From assembly GCF_014873915.1 (NCBI RefSeq), contig NZ_JADBEJ010000001.1, forward strand, positions 868,001 through 932,000: 64,000 nucleotides of DNA. Reading direction: 5' to 3'. The notes beneath the pieces were generated by a model. That model did no database searches. It had not been told where the DNA came from and saw only the letters and a program-made list of their open reading frames with translations. The stretch comes from Amycolatopsis roodepoortensis. Its GTDB lineage: Bacteria; Actinomycetota; Actinomycetes; Mycobacteriales; Pseudonocardiaceae. The stretch's first letter is position 1. The number at the start of each line of letters is the position of its first letter. Positions 59,925 to 64,000 of the stretch are shown here, one piece after another. The position numbers and the translations under genes were made by a program.

Positions 59925-61153
59925 CTCGAGCCTACGAAGGCGACAGCGCCACACCGGGACACGCGCTGGACGAACCAGTCGCGACCAATGACCGGCCTCA
60001 GCCGGAGGTTGTGACTGCGCCATTGGTCCGTCGCTTGCGAACTCGGTCGCTGAGCGACATCAAAATCCTGCCCACTCGCTACTTGTGGGCTGACTACCTG
60101 CCGTTCGGTGAGGTCGCGTTGCTGGTGGGCAAGCCTGGACTCGGCAAGAGCACGCTCGCTGCCACAGTGGCGGCACAACTCACGGTCGGGCAGCTTGACG
60201 GGGACTGCAAGGGCAAACCCCGTCATATCCTTTACTCGGTCACCGAGGACTCGGAGTCGACGTTCAAGGCCCGCTTCATCGCGGCTGGCGGAGACGTCGG
60301 CTACCTGCACCTTGTCGACGTCGTCCACGGAGTGGTCGAGAGCGGCTCGCCGCTGTTGGTCAACGTCGATCTGGATGCGGTGCGGGCAGAGATCGAGGTG
60401 TGGGATCCTGCGTTGCTTGTTCTGGACGCTCTGAACTCATCCCTGGTCGGACAGGTCAACGACAACTCCTCTGTCCGTCCGCAGTTGGAACGGCTCAAGT
60501 CGTTGGCGCACGAGACCTCGACCGCTGTTCTTGGGGTCGGGCACTTCAAGAAGTCGACCGTCGGTATCGATCCGGTGGACGCGATCGGTGGGGCCGGAGC
60601 CTACGGCCAGGTCGTTCGCCAGGCTCTGGCCTGCGCTGGAGACGAGGAAGCCGGCACGGTGGTCTTGTCGTTGATCAAGTCCAACGTCCGCTCGGTCGCT
60701 GATACCCCGTCTCTAGCGTTCCGTACGGAGGAAGCCCTGGTCGATGCTGACGATGGGAGCACTGCCCAGGTCGGCTGCCTCACTTGGCTCGGCGAGACCT
60801 CGACGTCGGTGCGTGAGATACTGCAACGCACTCCGAAAGGCGGGAAGAAACGTCCGCAGACGGCCGCCGAGTGGTTAGTGGGATACCTCGCTGACCATGA
60901 CGGCATGGTTCGCCAGCCCGAGGTTCTGATCGATGGCGCGATGGCTGGATTCAGTACGGACGCTCTCAAGCGGGCCAAGGTCAAGGCAAACGTCCGTTCA
61001 AATAAGCCCGACTACACCAGTGGCTGGTTCTGGTATCAAGCCTCCAGCGAGCCCGAAGGGAGCACCGAAGGGCGTGAAGAGAGCGGCACAGATGCCTCTC
61101 GCTCCCTTCACTCCCTTGGCGCTCCCTTCGACAGCGCCGATGACACTGCGTAG
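59921..61153 (+). CDS. RecA/RepA-like AAA ATPase (AAA_25 type)
   Basis: The 410-aa protein has a RecA-like core with Walker A LLVGKPGLGKSTLAATVA, a KaiC/RepA-like SVTEDSES and Walker B ALLVLDALNSSL, then VLGVGHFKKST. A C-terminal helical region (RPQTAAEWLVGYLADHDGM) resembles the DNA-binding part of such proteins. Homologues act as hexameric replicative helicases (RepA) of plasmids and integrative elements. GTG 59921 follows GGAAGGGG and overlaps the previous stop as GTGA; an earlier ATG at 59885 is less likely. Confidence 0.8.
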   Translation: MTRAYEGDSATPGHALDEPVATNDRPQPEVVTAPLVRRLRTRSLSDIKILPTRYLWADYLPFGEVALLVGKPGLGKSTLAATVAAQLTVGQLDGDCKGKPRHILYSVTEDSESTFKARFIAAGGDVGYLHLVDVVHGVVESGSPLLVNVDLDAVRAEIEVWDPALLVLDALNSSLVGQVNDNSSVRPQLERLKSLAHETSTAVLGVGHFKKSTVGIDPVDAIGGAGAYGQVVRQALACAGDEEAGTVVLSLIKSNVRSVADTPSLAFRTEEALVDADDGSTAQVGCLTWLGETSTSVREILQRTPKGGKKRPQTAAEWLVGYLADHDGMVRQPEVLIDGAMAGFSTDALKRAKVKANVRSNKPDYTSGWFWYQASSEPEGSTEGREESGTDASRSLHSLGAPFDSADDTA

Positions 61154-61248
61154 ATCCTTGAGATGCTCGCGGGCAGTCGTAGGAGTCGCGTCCAGGCACG
61201 AACGTGTACCTGCTGGCACCCCCTCGACACGCGCAGCAAGTTAGAGAA

Positions 61249-61379
61249 CAGGACACCTGACGATGTCCTGACCAGACGCTACGTGGTGTGCAGCCTCCGG
61301 CCGCACACCACGTAGCGTCACCGACTTCCGTCACGTAGAGTCGCGATCACGAGTGAGCCGTGGGGGCGGCCCACGCTGA
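61249..61379. other. Candidate oriT upstream of mobC-like gene
   Basis: The 245-bp gap before the MobC gene holds three inverted repeats: CAGGACA/TGTCCTG (61249-61270), a perfect 17-bp GACGCTACGTGGTGTGC with its complement (61275-61319), and an imperfect AGCCGTGGG/CCCACGCT (61352-61379). Position and structure fit an origin of transfer; a replication origin for the RepA-like ATPase is the alternative. Confidence 0.55.
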
Positions 61380-61399
61380 CGCTTCAGGGGGAATGCGTC

Positions 61400-61804
61400 A
61401 TGACGGAGCATGCTCAGCGACGGCAGCGGCGAGTGCCAGGCGGATCGCAGAAGCGGATCAACTGCCGAACCACCGAGCACACCTATCAGCGGCTGGAGAA
61501 GCGCGCCGAAGCCGCCGGGTTGAGCCTGCCGCGGTACCTGATTGAGTCGGGGCTGCGAGATGAGGCCGGGCAGTGGAGCCTGCGGCAACAACGATGGTGG
61601 GCCGAACGACTCGATGTGGTGGAGACACGGCTGATCCGGATCGGGGTCAACCTCAATCAGATCGCCACTGTGGCCAACTCCACCGGCGAACTGGACCCCG
61701 GCCTGGCCGGCGCGCTTAGCTACCTCCGCGCGGCGGTGCAGCGGTACGAAGAGATCTTGGACGCGATCGATCCGTCCGATCCCGAGCATCGGCCGCGGGC
61801 GTGA
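61400..61804 (+). CDS. MobC-like relaxosome accessory protein
   Basis: The 134-aa protein has a ribbon-helix-helix start (RINCRTTEHTYQRLEKRAEA) and the MobC/bacterial mobilization core (RIGVNLNQIATVANSTGELD). MobC proteins bind oriT and open it for the relaxase. ATG 61400 follows AGGGGG. The stop codon overlaps the relaxase start as GTGA. Confidence 0.9.
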   Translation: MTEHAQRRQRRVPGGSQKRINCRTTEHTYQRLEKRAEAAGLSLPRYLIESGLRDEAGQWSLRQQRWWAERLDVVETRLIRIGVNLNQIATVANSTGELDPGLAGALSYLRAAVQRYEEILDAIDPSDPEHRPRA

Positions 61805-63345
61805 TCGCCAAAGCCCCGGCGAAGGGCAAGCGCGGGACGAACACGGGAGGGTTGCTGCGCTACCTGTTCGGCCCCGGCAAGGCGAACGAACACACCCATC
61901 CGCATCGGGTGGCGTCGTGGGATCCGGAATGGCTGGCCGATGGTGTGTTCGCCGAGCTGATCAGCCGGCGCGACGGGTTGGCCAAACTCGGCCGGGACAT
62001 CGACGCGGCGATGACCGGACATGAAGTCGAAGTAGACGGCGGTCACGTGTACCACGTCGCACTGTCCGTTCCGCCCGCCGACAGCAATGCAGCGGACGGG
62101 TTCTTCGGCGACGCACTCTGGCGCGAGCTGGCTGAGGAAGCGGTCGCTCACATGGGCTTCGGCCCAAATTCGGACGGGATGGGCGGATGCCGCTGGGTCG
62201 CGGTCCACCACGGACTCTCGGCCGAAGGCAACGATCACGTACATCTGGTCATCAACCTCGTCCGCGGCGACGGCCGGATCGCCAACACCTACCGCGACTG
62301 GCCACGATGGCGCACCTGGTGCAATGCCGTGGAGGAACGCCTCGACATCACCCGCACCGCGCCCGCCGGCGAAGGCCGCAAAGCCGCCTCCCGCCCCGAA
62401 CTCAAACGCGCGACGACAGCAGGCGCGACCGACCGGGAGCTGCTCACCCAAGCAGTCAGCGACGTCATGGCCGAAGCGATCAACGAAGCTCAGTTCGTCG
62501 CCCTGCTAGACCAGGCGAGAGTCGACGATGCGAAAGTGTTGTACGCGCCGCACATCTCCGGCGGCCAGGTCGCCGGGTACAAAGTCGCCCTCGACCGAGG
62601 AGACGGCTCCGAGCCGCTCTGGCTGGCCGGTTCCAGCCTGCGCCGTGATCTGTCCCTGCCGCGGCTACGCGCTCGATGGGAAACCCCGCCCGGGGCCTGG
62701 GACCAATTCGCAGTACCTGTGTGGACCGGCGAGATACCCACGACCAGGTTCGTCGACAACGCTCGTCACAACAACTGGCGATACCTTCGCAGACATCTCG
62801 CCGACGCGGAAACTGAGCTACGCCAGGATCTCGCCGACTCCACCGAACCTGCTCGCTGGCACCAGGCCGTCGAACACACCGCTGACCTCACCGCTGTGCT
62901 GACCCGTTTCGAAAGCCCGCCGGCACAACTGCACCGCGTACACGGCCAACTCGCCCGCGCCGCCCAACGTCCACGCGGCCATCGGCAGCCGAGTGTCGTT
63001 GCACCGATGCTCCTCGAAGCTACTCGGGTGGCGGCCAAGTGCAACACCCCCGCCCTGCTGATGCTGGCCGCCGTCGTACTGCTGCTCTACGGAATCCTCG
63101 AGGCGTTGGACCATTTCGCCGAGCAGCATCACGTTCGGACAGTGGCTCGGAGGCAGATCGCCGACGCATGGAACGAACTACGCACCCACCCCGCGGTCGA
63201 AACCAGGGCCGGACGAACGGTCTACAACACAGTGGTAGATGTTTGCTCAACAACCAACCCAGCAACGAGGGACACCGAACGCCTACGCCGGGCAGTTGCT
63301 CACAATCCTGCCCCGGCTGCGGTACCCCGACTTCGATCTAGATAG
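61801..63345 (+). CDS. Relaxase/mobilization nuclease (MobA/VirD2 type)
   Basis: The 514-aa protein should nick oriT and pilot the DNA strand during transfer. The N-terminus has KRGTNTGGLLRYLFGPGKAN and HVYHVALSVPP, and the metal-binding motif III is AEGNDHVHLVINLVR. The catalytic Tyr is probably among YLFG or nearby N-terminal Tyr residues. A membrane segment (ALLMLAAVVLLLYGILEAL) near residue 425 could dock it at the transfer channel. The GTG start is coupled to MobC. No coupling protein gene is seen. Confidence 0.9.
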   Translation: MIAKAPAKGKRGTNTGGLLRYLFGPGKANEHTHPHRVASWDPEWLADGVFAELISRRDGLAKLGRDIDAAMTGHEVEVDGGHVYHVALSVPPADSNAADGFFGDALWRELAEEAVAHMGFGPNSDGMGGCRWVAVHHGLSAEGNDHVHLVINLVRGDGRIANTYRDWPRWRTWCNAVEERLDITRTAPAGEGRKAASRPELKRATTAGATDRELLTQAVSDVMAEAINEAQFVALLDQARVDDAKVLYAPHISGGQVAGYKVALDRGDGSEPLWLAGSSLRRDLSLPRLRARWETPPGAWDQFAVPVWTGEIPTTRFVDNARHNNWRYLRRHLADAETELRQDLADSTEPARWHQAVEHTADLTAVLTRFESPPAQLHRVHGQLARAAQRPRGHRQPSVVAPMLLEATRVAAKCNTPALLMLAAVVLLLYGILEALDHFAEQHHVRTVARRQIADAWNELRTHPAVETRAGRTVYNTVVDVCSTTNPATRDTERLRRAVAHNPAPAAVPRLRSR

Positions 63346-63497
63346 TCGGGCCGTTCACACGGGGCACGGCGAGGCTGCGGCAATCAACCCGTCAGGTGTG
63401 ATGAAACAACAAGTTGCCCATTTGTGTCAGGGTGAGGTTGCCGATGGCTGCCGCCGGGCGTGCCAGTCAGGCAAAGGTCTTGGGCGCGAAGGTGTGT

Positions 63498-64000
63498 TCA
63501 ACGGCCCTCTCGGGTGAGTATGACTCCTGGACCAAGTTCTTCGATCCCTGAAGCCGTGACGTCCGCTCCCAGGTAGATCTTGATGGTTTGGTCGGCTAAT
63601 GGTGTGAGGTCGATATTTTGACTAGTTCTTGCAATTCGAATGCGGCGAAGTGTTGCATGATTAGCTATTCCTTCAATGTTGACTGCTGCGCAATTATTGA
63701 TGGAAAGCCATTTGATTGGAAGCTGACTTAGTGGACGCAGGTCTCTCAGGTTCAAGCAGTCATCCAGAGAGACGCTTTGCACGTTCGGAAACTTTTCAAC
63801 AACTCGGGTCAGAATTTCGTTGTCCTCTACCTTAAAGCAAGTCATGACTCGGATTTTCTCGGGGTGGGCAATCTCATTTATCCACGCAGCAACAGGGCTA
63901 TGTAGAAAATTTACGCTCTCCAGATTTGGCAAACGACGAAGCGGTGAGAAGTCTACGACATTCTGCGCGTTTACAAGGGATAGATCGCGCAGCTTGTTGA
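63498..64000 (-). CDS. Leucine-rich-repeat protein, C-terminal part (runs off the window)
   Basis: The frame is open to the window edge, giving at least 166 residues, and ends at 63498. LRR units with a period of about 22-24 residues are visible: LRDLSLVNAQNVVDFSPLRR, LPNLESVNFLHS, FPNVQSVSLDDCLNLRDLRP, LSINNCAAVNIEGIANHATL. The DNA is much richer in A+T than the rest of the window, a sign of transfer. In actinobacteria LRR arrays often end NACHT-type STAND proteins, but the N-terminus is outside, so the family is open. It is convergent with the relaxase gene. Confidence 0.7.
   Translation of the reverse strand, partial: NKLRDLSLVNAQNVVDFSPLRRLPNLESVNFLHSPVAAWINEIAHPEKIRVMTCFKVEDNEILTRVVEKFPNVQSVSLDDCLNLRDLRPLSQLPIKWLSINNCAAVNIEGIANHATLRRIRIARTSQNIDLTPLADQTIKIYLGADVTASGIEELGPGVILTREGR

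Larger units (their letters stand above)
57149..64000 (+). mobile_element. Mobilizable integrative element (left part)
   Basis: A serine recombinase starts 45 bp from the attachment core and is followed by excisionase-like, RecA-like ATPase, oriT-like, MobC and relaxase modules, all on the plus strand. No conjugation ATPase or secretion genes are visible, so the element is probably mobilized by a helper. Its right end is outside the window. Confidence 0.7.

Noticed and set aside
63346..63497. Transposase remnant between relaxase and LRR genes
   Set aside because: Short frames here carry no recognisable transposase motif and no inverted repeats were found.

Overview
The window is high-GC actinobacterial DNA and looks like an Amycolatopsis chromosome. 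The strongest marker is a 1,023-residue exo-beta-D-glucosaminidase at 33384-36455, closely similar, from memory, to Amycolatopsis orientalis CsxA. Supporting signs are GTG and TTG starts, many probable leaderless genes (a TANNNT box 6 to 8 nt before the start codon) and dispersed GCGAAAG-type hairpins. No rRNA, tRNA or CRISPR array was seen.

The left part (1-21.5 kb) is chromosomal backbone: coaE fused to GrpB, an operon of GT-C glycosyltransferases with a two-component system, a DUF402 gene, a DUF5685 gene with a cysteine-rich tail, uvrB, a secreted S28 peptidase, an enoyl-CoA hydratase, an ABC exporter whose ATPase is fused to a secreted-type hydrolase, a TerC gene behind a yybP-ykoY-type riboswitch, and an S9 peptidase. 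From 21.5 to 23.06 kb lies a duplicated block of hairpins split by an intact IS30-family element with a 3-bp target duplication.

From 23 to 53.3 kb there are a RES-type toxin-antitoxin pair, a LacI regulator divergent from an FGGY kinase, AraC/Nudix/MmpS-like/FetB-like genes, an NhaP antiporter with a UBP zinc finger, csxA, a three-gene helicase operon, a DUF222-HNH gene, a MerR gene coupled to a BtrH-like gene, a multidomain alpha-L-fucosidase, a zincin-like plus HEAT-repeat pair, and a Phd-PIN toxin-antitoxin pair.

The right end (53.4-64 kb) is accessory DNA. Two separate copies of the 3-prime end of one MBL-fold hydrolase gene, each with its own terminator, mark repeated integration at one site. 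Between them sits a STAND/NB-ARC-TPR protein (a bacterial NLR) with an N-terminal RHIM-like amyloid motif. Right of the second copy, a large serine recombinase starts a mobilizable element with an excisionase-like protein, a small overlapped gene, a RecA-like ATPase, an oriT-like inverted repeat, MobC and a relaxase. The window ends inside an A+T-richer leucine-rich-repeat gene. This hotspot, with its likely anti-phage NLR cargo, is the most interesting part of the window.
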